Below, one piece after another: positions 1 to 7,774 of a stretch of 10,052 bases of DNA (positions are counted from its first letter, which is position 1; each line of letters opens with the position of its first letter). The stretch comes from Acholeplasmataceae bacterium (GTDB lineage: Bacteria > Bacillota_I > Bacilli_A > Acholeplasmatales > Acholeplasmataceae), in assembly GCA_016934175.1 (NCBI GenBank), contig JAFGTI010000102.1, forward strand, positions 1 to 10,052. Reading direction: 5' to 3'. Made by a program: the position numbers and the translations under genes. The notes beneath the pieces are model-generated. The model was not told the origin of the DNA and did no database searches. It was given only the letters and a program-made list of their open reading frames with translations.

Positions 1-723
1 AGTCTGTGCAAATCCACTTGACCAGTAATAATTTGCTGTAATTATTCCACTTTGCCAGCCTTCTTTTTCTTTTAAGAAATATTTAAAGAAACTCACGTAT
101 TTAAATACTGAAAAGTTTTTAGCCAAGAGCGCATAAAGTAAAATTAAAGCAACTAAATCGTTGTGTTTTGTTAATATATTCATATTCAAGAAATCAACAT
201 AAAAATTTGAAATAAGCTGTGCCAATTCATGCTTCTTACTCTTTAAATTTCTCTCAAAAAGAAAGATGAGTTGTTCTAAATCTTCCTTTCTTGAATGTTT
301 TTTAAGTTTTAGCATACCTTCTTCTTGTTTTTCATAGGTCGCAAATTGGATAATGTCTGAATTTTTTGATAAAAGTTTAATCAAATTGCCTACTTCATTT
401 ACTAAGAGTTCAAATGATTCGGGTCTTCTATGCAACTGATTAAGTGCAACTTTTAAATTTGATAACAAAAACTCATCTTTAGTACGTGGTGACATTGGTT
501 TTTTAGCAAATAATTTAATTCTCGCATCTGTCATTTTCAATTCAAGATAATGAGCGAGTGCAATTAAATTATTCTCCATAGTTTTCTTTTCAAACATTGC
601 AAGATCACGACTAAATAAATCATCATAGTAAAATGATTTACCCTTAGATTCATATAAGGATAAAAGGAGTAGCATTACTTCATTACTGATTTGAATACGC
701 TCCATATTTGCTAGTGCTTTCAT
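1..723 (-). CDS. Fic-like fold protein lacking the Fic catalytic motif (partial, C-terminus outside window)
   Basis: The reading frame is open for 241 codons from ATG at 723 to the window edge without a stop, so the C-terminus is missing. The start is supported by a GAGAGG ribosome binding site 9 nt upstream, which overlaps the stop of the preceding kinase gene (15 nt gap), so the gene is probably last or near last in the parE operon. The protein is largely helical. Its layout recalls Fic/Doc proteins: a segment like the N-terminal helices (LLSNLKVALNQL, about residues 82-93), then DLEQLIFLFERNL, then HELAQLISNFYVDF (about 162-175), which aligns with the helix before the Fic motif, and later KYVSFFKYF, like the region after it. 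Where Fic enzymes carry HPFxDGNGR, this protein reads NILTKHNDL, so the catalytic His and the phosphate-binding Gly/Arg are absent. AMPylation activity is therefore not expected. The family call is by eye and uncertain; it may be an unrelated helical protein. Confidence 0.45.
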   Translation of the reverse strand, partial: MKALANMERIQISNEVMLLLLSLYESKGKSFYYDDLFSRDLAMFEKKTMENNLIALAHYLELKMTDARIKLFAKKPMSPRTKDEFLLSNLKVALNQLHRRPESFELLVNEVGNLIKLLSKNSDIIQFATYEKQEEGMLKLKKHSRKEDLEQLIFLFERNLKSKKHELAQLISNFYVDFLNMNILTKHNDLVALILLYALLAKNFSVFKYVSFFKYFLKEKEGWQSGIITANYYWSSGFAQT

Positions 724-738
724 GTCATCAATCCTCTC

Positions 739-2379
739 TTAGAATCTAAAACTACTTCCTCCGATGAATTCCCGTAACAATGAATTACATGGCACGATGT
801 CATCATCAATATCTTTAAAATATTTCAAAAATTTTAAAATTCTATTCGCTGTTATAAAATGCTTATTATCACTGGGTATTGCTTGGAGTTGTTCAACTGC
901 ATGTTTTTTTAATACAGCAAATTCATAAGTGAGTTCTGAATTAAAGACGAAGTTCGCTTCCTTTTGAGTAGGATAAATCCACTTGAACTCACCTCTTCTA
1001 ACTGATGGCCACATATCCATAGTATCGATTGCAGATGAATTACGATATTTTTGATCACGTACGATTCTTCTTAGCAATCTTAACTCAGTAATGCTAATTG
1101 GATTATGATTATCAATATGTAGCTGCGTTTGAGGTGAAATGTAGATATTATATTTTTGATGTTTTTGAATGCTTCGTGTTAGTTTTTCATTTAATGCATG
1201 AATACCCTCGATGATTATAGGTGTATCTGATTCAATTCTTATTTTTCTTCCAGCTTCTCTTTTACCAGTCATAAAATTAAAGTGAGGTAAAATTACTTCT
1301 TCACCTTGAATAAGGCTTAACATATCATGATTAAATAATTCGACATCAATTGCGTCAACATGTTCTAAATCAGGTGTGCCATCATCATTTTTTGGAGCAA
1401 GATGTTTTCCAAAATAGTAATCATCAATTGAAATCATAACAGGTGTAATACCTCGGCTCATTAATTCAATTCGCATTCTTGTTGCAAACGTCGTTTTTCC
1501 AGATGAAGATGGACCAGCAATTGCAATCAAACGAATGCTTTCAATATTGTTTTGAATGAGATTCCCTAAGTCATAGAGCATATGATTATGTTTGGTTTCA
1601 CAAATATTAACAAATTCGACAGATGATGCATAATCTTTAGCATAATCGTTAATTAAAGGAATGGTATTTCCGTGTATAACCTTACCCCATTTAGCGGCTT
1701 CTTTAAGCGCCATACCAAATCTTGGCTCATCAGAAAATGGAGGCAATTGACCATTGAATTCTGCTCTTGGATACTGAATAATAAAACCTGGATGGTATAA
1801 AAATAAATTAAAATTATTTAAATAAGCAGTCGAAGGCAACATATATCCAAACATATAGTTGATATAGCCGTTACATTCATAAAGATTCACATAGTCTTCT
1901 TCTCTATAAGAAAGAACTGCAACCTTATCTAACATATCAAGTTCTGTATATAATTTTGTTGCAGCACCAACAGAAACACGACGTCTTTCAATTTGATAAT
2001 CATGCTTAATAATTGTTTTCACTTCATCACGAATAGCTTGTACAACAGCATGATTAAGCACTCCATCAAAATATTCAAAGACACCCAAAATAGATCTTGA
2101 GATGCTATAGTTGAATTTAACTTTTGCGGTTGGATATAAGTTTTTAATCGCCATTGAAATAACATACCTTAATGTTGACTCATATATGCGAATCGCATCA
2201 CTATTGTCATACTTCAAAAATGATATTTCTGCATCTTTTGAAATGATATAACTTAATTCTCTTAATCTACCATTAACAGTTGCTGCTAATGCATCATTGA
2301 TTTTTAATTCAATGGCAATTTCTTTTAAAGCGATAGGCTTTGAATATTCTTTTATGTTATCTTGTATAGATAATTTCAT
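739..2379 (-). CDS. Large nucleoside (uridine) kinase with threonyl-tRNA-synthetase-like N-terminus
   Basis: This 546-residue protein belongs to the long bacterial nucleoside-kinase family, in which a uridine-kinase/phosphoribulokinase P-loop domain follows a TGS plus ThrRS-editing-like N-terminus. The likely reaction is NTP-dependent 5'-phosphorylation of uridine or cytidine in the cytoplasm (pyrimidine salvage). Residues about 15-50 look like a TGS domain (ATVNGRLREL), and about 62-220 resemble the ThrRS second domain. The kinase domain starts near 280, with Walker A GPSSSGKTT at 289-297, the substrate-side IDDYY at 318-322, PHFNF at 365-369 and IIIEGIHALN at 388-397. ATG at 2379 is chosen because AAGGAGAG lies 7 nt upstream; an in-frame ATG at 2409 would overlap the parC stop and has no such site. 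The gap to parC is 13 nt, so co-transcription with topoisomerase IV is likely. The kinase fold is clear; the exact nucleoside is inferred. Confidence 0.88.
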   Translation of the reverse strand: MKLSIQDNIKEYSKPIALKEIAIELKINDALAATVNGRLRELSYIISKDAEISFLKYDNSDAIRIYESTLRYVISMAIKNLYPTAKVKFNYSISRSILGVFEYFDGVLNHAVVQAIRDEVKTIIKHDYQIERRRVSVGAATKLYTELDMLDKVAVLSYREEDYVNLYECNGYINYMFGYMLPSTAYLNNFNLFLYHPGFIIQYPRAEFNGQLPPFSDEPRFGMALKEAAKWGKVIHGNTIPLINDYAKDYASSVEFVNICETKHNHMLYDLGNLIQNNIESIRLIAIAGPSSSGKTTFATRMRIELMSRGITPVMISIDDYYFGKHLAPKNDDGTPDLEHVDAIDVELFNHDMLSLIQGEEVILPHFNFMTGKREAGRKIRIESDTPIIIEGIHALNEKLTRSIQKHQKYNIYISPQTQLHIDNHNPISITELRLLRRIVRDQKYRNSSAIDTMDMWPSVRRGEFKWIYPTQKEANFVFNSELTYEFAVLKKHAVEQLQAIPSDNKHFITANRILKFLKYFKDIDDDIVPCNSLLREFIGGSSFRF

Positions 2380-2386
2380 CGGATTT

Positions 2387-2394
2387 CTCTCCTT
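2387..2394 (-). promoter_or_regulatory. Ribosome binding site deciding the nucleoside kinase start
   Basis: On the minus strand AAGGAGAG lies 7 nt before ATG at 2379 and overlaps the parC TAA stop (2395-2393). It favours the internal ATG over the longer ATG at 2409 and suggests translational coupling with parC. Confidence 0.8.
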
Positions 2395-4984
2395 ATTCGT
2401 CCTCGTCAAACAAATCTAAACGACTTAAATGTATTTTTTTATTGTCTTTTGTAATGATTTCTTCTTTTAGAATATCAATGGGATCAATAACTGGTTTAAT
2501 CTTCTTCTTGAGTAATCTTTCTGTGATTTTTTCTTCAATAATTTCTTCACTTGCTGCGTCAATTTCAATACTATATCCTCTACCATAGACTGAATCATCG
2601 AAAATCTTTTTACCAAATTTATTTCCTGAATATTTGAGTTCAGAAACACATGTTTTAATTGAACCTTTTTCTGTCACAATTAAAACTGCTGAATCTTCTT
2701 TTTGTTGTTCTTTTGATAATCTAGATGCTGATACTGCAAAATGTGGATTTGATTTTTGATGCTCTATTACTAAAATACCTCTTCTATTTCTATTATAGAT
2801 GGGTAACTCTTCAACAATATCCTTGATGACGTGACCGCGTGAGGTTAGCATAACAAAGTCATCACCAGGTTTCACAAATAATGCAGAAACCAATTGATCA
2901 CCTTCAGAAACTGACATACTTCTAACACCACCAGCCTGAAGACCATATAAAGGAAGCTCAACAGATCTAAATCTTAATGCATAGCCTTTACTCGAAATTG
3001 ATAATATATAATTTCGTTCTTCAATATCAACGTAAGCAAGCTCATCACCATCTGATAAACGCATCGCTTTCATTGGTTTATTGTATCTGGAAACTTCAAA
3101 ATCAGATAATTTAGTTTGTTTCATCATGCCTTGAGCAGTGGCTAATAAAACAACTTGACCAGTACTGAAACTTGATACAGAAAGCACTTTAATAACACGT
3201 TCATTCTTATCAATTGGAACAATATTATTTATATATATACCGAGATCTTTCCATTTTTGTTCATCAATCTTATAGACGGGTAAAAAGATAAAGTTCCCTA
3301 GATTAGTAAATATAAGCAAGGTATCTAAAGTATTAAGCTCGCGTTCGAATATTAATGCATCATCAGCTTTTAAACCAACAGTTTGAGATGCTTGATGACT
3401 TCTTGTACTTGCACGTTTTACGTAACCTTCTTTTGTAATACCAATCATTACTTTTTCTTCACTGATTAGATCTTTATGGTCGATTTTAATATTTTCAATT
3501 TCAGCTTCAATCTCAGATTTTCGATCGTCACCTAATAAATTAGAAACTTCAATCAGTTCTTTTTTAATCACTTTTCTTAAAGCATGCTCACTTGATAGAA
3601 TGTGTTCTAACTCTTTGATGCGCGCAGTTAGGCCATCACTTTCGTTTTGTAGTGCAAGTATATCTGTATTTGATAAACGATATAGTTGCAAAGTAACGAT
3701 TGCTTCAGCTTGTAACTCAGAAAAGTCAAAAGCTGCGATAATATTCTCTTTCGCATTTTGCTTATTTTGAGAATTACGAATAATTTTTATTATTTCTCCG
3801 ACTACAGAGACCATCTTCATCAAACCAAGAACTATATGCTGTCTTTTGCTTGCCTTTGATAATTCATAGTTTGATCGGTTTGTTATGACATCTTTTTGAT
3901 GATTAACATAGGCTTTTAAAATAGGGATTACGCCAACAAGTACAGGTCTATGATTTAAGATAGCAACCATATTATAATTATAAGCAACTTGTAAATCTGT
4001 TGACTTAAACAAATAGTTGATTAAAAATTGAGCATCTGCACCTTTTTTTAGATCGATTGCAATTCTTAATCCATCTTTATCTGATTCATCTCTGATTTCT
4101 AGGATGTCATCGATTTTTTTATCAATTCTCAACATATCAATTGATTTCACTAAATCTGCTTTGTTAACTTCATAAGGTATTTCAGATATGATGATCTTAT
4201 CTTGACTCTTTGAAACTTCTTCAATATTCGTTTTAGCACGAATGACAATTTTACCAGAACCCGTTTCAAGCGCACTTAAAATACCAGCATGACCTTGAAC
4301 AATACCACCGGTAGGAAAATCTGGACCTTTAATGATTTCAACAATATCAGAAATCGTTATATTTTCATTGTCTAAATAAGCAATTGTAGCAGCAACAACT
4401 TCTCGTAAATTATGAGGTGGTATTTTTGTTGCATATCCAGCACTAATACCCGTTGCTCCATTGACTAATAAATTTGGAAATTTAGCAGGTAAAACAACTG
4501 GTTCAAGTTCTTCATCATCAAAGTTAGGAACAAAAGGAACAGTTCTTTTATCAATATCGCCTAATAAAGCCTCAGAGGCTCTCGATAGTCGTGCTTCTGT
4601 ATAACGCATCGCAGCAGCACTATCACCATCTATTGATCCGTTATTACCATGCATATCAATGAGAGGTACACGCATTTTAAAATCTTGAGATAAACGTACC
4701 ATAGCCTCATAAATTGATGAATCACCATGTGGATGATATTTACCCATCACTTCTCCTGCAATTCTTGCAGATTTCTTATAAGGTTTATTATGAAACATAC
4801 CTAATTGTTGCATCGCATATAAAATACGTCTTTGAACTGGCTTTAAACCATCTCGTGCATCAGGTAATGCTCTATCTTGAATGATATATTTTGAATAACG
4901 GCCAAAGCGTTCAGAAACAATATCTTCTAGATTAGACTCAATAACTTTTTCGATAAATTTATCTAAGTCTTTACTGATTGACAT
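2393..4984 (-). CDS. parC: DNA topoisomerase IV subunit A (ParC)
   Basis: ParC is the DNA-cleaving subunit of topoisomerase IV (A2B2 with ParE), which decatenates daughter chromosomes and relaxes supercoils. The 863-residue protein begins with the type IIA winged-helix/tower domain. DARDGLKPVQRRILY is at 42-56, and the quinolone-region sequence GKYHPHGDSSIYEAM is at 81-95, where S89 and E93 match the usual wild-type Ser80/Glu84 of ParC. MHGNNGSIDGDSAAAMRYTEARLS is at 111-134, with the active-site Arg127-Tyr128. A coiled-coil segment lies near 440-490, and a beta-pinwheel C-terminal domain starts near 505 (MIGITKEGYVKR). ParC rather than GyrA is called from MHGNNGSID, the adjacent parE, and the lack of a QRRGGKG-type GyrA box. 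The start ATG at 4984 overlaps the parE stop (TAATG) and has a strong AGGGGGTGG site. The protein is somewhat longer than typical ParC (about 800-820) because of a charged C-terminal tail ending LFDEDE. Confidence 0.95.
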   Translation of the reverse strand: MSISKDLDKFIEKVIESNLEDIVSERFGRYSKYIIQDRALPDARDGLKPVQRRILYAMQQLGMFHNKPYKKSARIAGEVMGKYHPHGDSSIYEAMVRLSQDFKMRVPLIDMHGNNGSIDGDSAAAMRYTEARLSRASEALLGDIDKRTVPFVPNFDDEELEPVVLPAKFPNLLVNGATGISAGYATKIPPHNLREVVAATIAYLDNENITISDIVEIIKGPDFPTGGIVQGHAGILSALETGSGKIVIRAKTNIEEVSKSQDKIIISEIPYEVNKADLVKSIDMLRIDKKIDDILEIRDESDKDGLRIAIDLKKGADAQFLINYLFKSTDLQVAYNYNMVAILNHRPVLVGVIPILKAYVNHQKDVITNRSNYELSKASKRQHIVLGLMKMVSVVGEIIKIIRNSQNKQNAKENIIAAFDFSELQAEAIVTLQLYRLSNTDILALQNESDGLTARIKELEHILSSEHALRKVIKKELIEVSNLLGDDRKSEIEAEIENIKIDHKDLISEEKVMIGITKEGYVKRASTRSHQASQTVGLKADDALIFERELNTLDTLLIFTNLGNFIFLPVYKIDEQKWKDLGIYINNIVPIDKNERVIKVLSVSSFSTGQVVLLATAQGMMKQTKLSDFEVSRYNKPMKAMRLSDGDELAYVDIEERNYILSISSKGYALRFRSVELPLYGLQAGGVRSMSVSEGDQLVSALFVKPGDDFVMLTSRGHVIKDIVEELPIYNRNRRGILVIEHQKSNPHFAVSASRLSKEQQKEDSAVLIVTEKGSIKTCVSELKYSGNKFGKKIFDDSVYGRGYSIEIDAASEEIIEEKITERLLKKKIKPVIDPIDILKEEIITKDNKKIHLSRLDLFDEDE

Positions 4985-6945
4985 TATTCCACCCCCTGAT
5001 CAAGATCGAAATCATCACTAATTTCAAAATCGACATTATCTTCAATCCATGCTCTTCTAGGGGCAACATCATCACCCATAAGCACAGATATTCTTTTATC
5101 TGCAGCACTTAAATCATCAATTTTTACTTGAATGAGTGATCTACTTTCAGGATTCATCGTAGTTTCCCATAATTGAACAGCATTCATTTCACCTAAACCT
5201 TTATAACGTTGAAGAGTATATGGAGAATCATCAATTAAAGTTTTAAGTTCTTCATCACTCCAAGCATAAAATGCTTCCTCTTTTTTACCACGTTTTTTAG
5301 TTAACTTATAAAGTGGTGGTTGAGCAAGATAAAGTCTTCCCTCTTCAATTAAAGGACGCATATATCTAAAGAAGAATGTGAGTAATAAAATTTGGATATG
5401 TGCACCATCAGTATCGGCATCGGTCATAATAATTACTTTATTGTAATTACATTTTTTAATATCAAAATCAGCACCAAAATCAGCACCAATCGTATAGATA
5501 ACAGTACTGATTTCTTCATTTCTTAAAATGGCTTCGATAGAAGTTCTTTCAGTATTAATGACTTTCCCGCGAAGTGGTAAGATTGCTTGAAATCTTCTGT
5601 TTCTACCTTGTTTCGCCGAACCTCCAGCAGAATCGCCTTCCACTAAGAATAGTTCATTAACTGATTTATCCTTACCTTGAGCTGGTGTAAGTTTACCACT
5701 TAGTACCATTTCTTTCTTTTGTTTAGATTTACCATTTCTGGCTTCATCTCTAGCTTTTCTAGCCGCATCTCTAGCTTTTTGGGCTTGTAAAGAACGGTTT
5801 ATAATTAAACTTGCAATCTGTTTGTTTTCTTCTAGATAAGTTGTAATGTTTTCATAGACAACTGAATCTGTAGCATTTCTGGCTTCTGGAGTTCCTAGTT
5901 TACCTTTTGTCTGTCCTTCAAATTCCAATACTTCCTCTGGAATTCTAAGTGAAATAACAGCTGTTAAACCCTCTCTGATATCTGAACCATCTAAGTTACT
6001 ATCTTTATCTTTTAATATAGAATATTTTCGTGCATAATCGTTTAATGACCTTGTCAATGCAGACTTAAAACCAATTTCATGAGTGCCACCATCTTTGGTT
6101 CTCACATTATTAACGAAAGATAAGATTGTTTCTGAATAACTCGTTGTAAATTGATAAGCAATATCAATCTCAATTTTTTTCTTCTTTTTTTCAGCTAATT
6201 GATATTCAGAATTTATCAAAAAAGTGTCATGTAACCCTGTTTTATCTTGATTTAAAAATTCAATATAAGCTTTAATACCATCATCGTAGCGAAATGACTC
6301 CTTTTGAGGTTTTCTTTGATCAATCAGATTTATCTTTAATCCTTTGATCAAGAATGCAGCTTCTCTTAAGCGTTCTTTAATCATATCATATTGAAATAAA
6401 GTTGTCGAAAATATTTTTGGATCGGGTTTAAACCAAACAGTTGTACCTGTTTTCTTAGTTTCACCGATTTTTTCAATTTCAGTAATTTTTGAACCACCAT
6501 CTGAAAATCTTTGTCGCCAAATTGTTTGATCTCTATAGATGGTAACTTCTAAAAATTGTGAAAGAGCATTAACTACGGATGAACCTACACCATGTAGACC
6601 ACCGGATACTTTGTATCCGTCAGTATCAGAAAACTTGCCTCCGGCATGCAAAACAGTAAAAATGATTTCTGTTGTAGGTCTTCCTGAAGCATGCATTTTA
6701 TAAGGCATACCTCGACCATTATCAGAAACCTCTATACTATTATCAGCTTTAATTATTAAAGTGATTTCATTACCAAAACCCGCAAGAGTTTCATCAATTG
6801 CATTATCAATGATTTCCCATACAAGGTGATGAAGTCCTTTAGCATCAGTCGAACCAATATACATTCCAGGTCGTTTTCTTACAGCTTCTAGACCTTCAAG
6901 AATTTGGATCGATTTCTCATCATAAATTTTATTTGTCTTATTCAC
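4984..6945 (-). CDS. parE: DNA topoisomerase IV subunit B (ParE)
   Basis: ParE is the ATPase subunit of topoisomerase IV; it closes as an ATP gate and supplies the TOPRIM metal site to ParC. The 653-residue length is normal. The N-terminal GHKL ATPase shows EIIDNAIDE at 44-52 (Glu44 as general base, Asn48 for Mg), DNGRGMP at 75-81, and the ATP-lid glycines in SGGLHGVGSS at 114-123. A transducer domain follows, with QTKGKLG and the Arg/Ala-rich helix near residue 390. The TOPRIM domain has LVEGDSAGGSA with Glu436, PLRGKVINTE, and MTDADTDGAH with Asp509, Asp511 and Asp513. QRYKGLGEMN lies near the C-terminus. It starts at GTG 6945; an upstream in-frame stop leaves no earlier start, and the GGTGAT site only 3 nt away is weak. 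It is the first gene of the minus-strand operon and is divergent from plsY, a neighbourhood known from Bacillus. GyrB is less likely because parC follows directly. Confidence 0.95.
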   Translation of the reverse strand: MNKTNKIYDEKSIQILEGLEAVRKRPGMYIGSTDAKGLHHLVWEIIDNAIDETLAGFGNEITLIIKADNSIEVSDNGRGMPYKMHASGRPTTEIIFTVLHAGGKFSDTDGYKVSGGLHGVGSSVVNALSQFLEVTIYRDQTIWRQRFSDGGSKITEIEKIGETKKTGTTVWFKPDPKIFSTTLFQYDMIKERLREAAFLIKGLKINLIDQRKPQKESFRYDDGIKAYIEFLNQDKTGLHDTFLINSEYQLAEKKKKKIEIDIAYQFTTSYSETILSFVNNVRTKDGGTHEIGFKSALTRSLNDYARKYSILKDKDSNLDGSDIREGLTAVISLRIPEEVLEFEGQTKGKLGTPEARNATDSVVYENITTYLEENKQIASLIINRSLQAQKARDAARKARDEARNGKSKQKKEMVLSGKLTPAQGKDKSVNELFLVEGDSAGGSAKQGRNRRFQAILPLRGKVINTERTSIEAILRNEEISTVIYTIGADFGADFDIKKCNYNKVIIMTDADTDGAHIQILLLTFFFRYMRPLIEEGRLYLAQPPLYKLTKKRGKKEEAFYAWSDEELKTLIDDSPYTLQRYKGLGEMNAVQLWETTMNPESRSLIQVKIDDLSAADKRISVLMGDDVAPRRAWIEDNVDFEISDDFDLDQGVE

Positions 6946-6973
6946 GTGATCACCAACTTAATTTTATGTCTTT

Positions 6974-7002
6974 ATTATACCAAAAAATATAGTCAACTAC
7001 AA
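6974..7002 (-). promoter_or_regulatory. Extended -10 promoter of the parE-parC operon
   Basis: On the minus strand, TTGTAG (7002-6997) lies 17 nt before TATAAT (6979-6974). The -10 is preceded by TGG, giving the extended TGnTATAAT form that can offset a weak -35. Transcription would start near 6967, leaving a leader of about 22 nt before the GTG start of parE. It is back-to-back with the plsY promoter; the two -35 boxes are 27 nt apart. Confidence 0.65.
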
Positions 7003-7029
7003 TGTTTGATGATGTTTTATTTTTTTCAT

Positions 7030-7057
7030 TTGACATTCAAAATGCTCATGATATAAT
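7030..7057 (+). promoter_or_regulatory. Consensus promoter of plsY
   Basis: TTGACA (7030-7035) and TATAAT (7052-7057) match the housekeeping consensus exactly, with a 16 nt spacer. The predicted start near 7064 leaves a short leader that holds the GGGGTG ribosome binding site (7069-7074) 5 nt before ATG at 7080. An imperfect inverted repeat (7027-7044) covers the -35 box. Confidence 0.8.
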
Positions 7058-7079
7058 GATTAGGTAATGGGGTGATTAT

Positions 7080-7754
7080 ATGACATATGTTTGGATAGGT
7101 TTACTCATGATTTTATCATACTTTTTAGGATCAATACCTAGTGGTTTGATCATTGGAAAAGTATTTAAGAATATTGATATACGCGAGCATGGTTCAAAAA
7201 ACACAGGTGCAACCAATACTACGCGCGTTTTAGGTTTTAAATATGGCATATTTGCCTTCTTTTTTGATGGACTTAAAGGAGCACTAGTCATCTTGTTAGT
7301 TTATTTAATAGGACAAGTTACTCATGATCAAAGTTTATACTTGGTGAGTAGTTATCAAATCAATATTTCAAGCATCTACGGTATGGCTGCAGTAGTCGGA
7401 CATGTATTCCCCATTTATATTAATTTTAAAGGTGGAAAAGCCGTTGCAACCTCAGCAGGAATGATTATAGCAATTGAACCATGGGTAGGTCTTGCAGTGA
7501 TTATTATCTTTTTAATTGTTTTTCTATCAACTAAATATGTATCATTGGCATCAACAACTGCTGCTTCATTAACACTCATCTATTTCTTTATTCGAATCTT
7601 TATTCAAGATAGTTTATATAACCAACCTACGCGTATTATTGATTTTGTGATTATAACGATGTTAGGAAGCTTAATTTTTATTAGACACAAGCTAAACTAT
7701 AGGAGATTAAAAGCAGGAACAGAATTCAAATTCTTTTCTAAAAAAAATAAATAG
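7080..7754 (+). CDS. plsY: Glycerol-3-phosphate acyltransferase PlsY
   Basis: PlsY is an integral membrane enzyme that transfers an acyl group from acyl-phosphate to the 1-position of glycerol-3-phosphate, making lysophosphatidic acid, the first committed step of phospholipid synthesis in most Gram-positive-type bacteria. All three family motifs are present: LGSIPSGLIIGK at 16-27, HGSKNTGATNTTRVLG at 37-52 (glycine-rich loop and catalytic-site residues), and GHVFPIYINFKGGKAVAT at 107-124. Hydrophobic helices fit the family's multi-span layout, at roughly 4-25, 55-78, 98-113, 128-151, 155-175 and 186-203. The 224-residue length is slightly above the usual 200 or so, with a basic C-terminal tail (RHKLNYRRL, KFFSKKNK). 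It is a single-gene unit with a consensus promoter at its start and a hairpin terminator overlapping its stop codon. It lies divergent from parE, as in Bacillus. Confidence 0.95.
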   Translation: MTYVWIGLLMILSYFLGSIPSGLIIGKVFKNIDIREHGSKNTGATNTTRVLGFKYGIFAFFFDGLKGALVILLVYLIGQVTHDQSLYLVSSYQINISSIYGMAAVVGHVFPIYINFKGGKAVATSAGMIIAIEPWVGLAVIIIFLIVFLSTKYVSLASTTAASLTLIYFFIRIFIQDSLYNQPTRIIDFVIITMLGSLIFIRHKLNYRRLKAGTEFKFFSKKNK

Positions 7755-7774
7755 TTCGTGAGAACTATTTTTTT
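7749..7774. terminator. Bidirectional terminator shared by plsY and the toroid-protein gene
   Basis: A 9-bp perfect stem, AAATAGTTC (7749-7757) and GAACTATTT (7762-7770), encloses a GTGA loop. On the plus strand it runs into TTTT (7771-7774), and on the minus strand into an ATTTATTTTTTT-like run, so it can stop transcription both ways. The plsY TAG (7752-7754) lies in the left arm and the opposing gene's TAG (7767-7765) in the right arm. Confidence 0.85.

Noticed and set aside
2380..2409. Ten-residue longer N-terminus for the nucleoside kinase starting at ATG 2409
   Set aside because: It would overlap the end of parC, lacks a ribosome binding site, and the ATG at 2379 has AAGGAGAG at ideal spacing.
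2467..2649. Second open frame within parC on the same strand
   Set aside because: It is an out-of-frame shadow in a low-complexity Lys/Ile region of parC.
5735..5790. Short direct repeats in parE
   Set aside because: They encode the Arg/Ala-rich helix (ARKARDxAR) normal for ParE/GyrB and are not a separate repeat element.
2393..6945. Calling the pair gyrB-gyrA instead of parE-parC
   Set aside because: MHGNNGSID, lack of the GyrA box, the TAATG overlap and divergent plsY all fit topoisomerase IV.
6943..6953. CACGTG/GTGATCAC palindromes at the parE start as an operator
   Set aside because: They are short overlapping palindromes formed by the start codon and weak ribosome binding site; nothing else supports a binding site.
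7076..7291. Open frame antisense to the start of plsY
   Set aside because: It lies wholly opposite a clear plsY gene, with no supporting signals and no recognisable protein.
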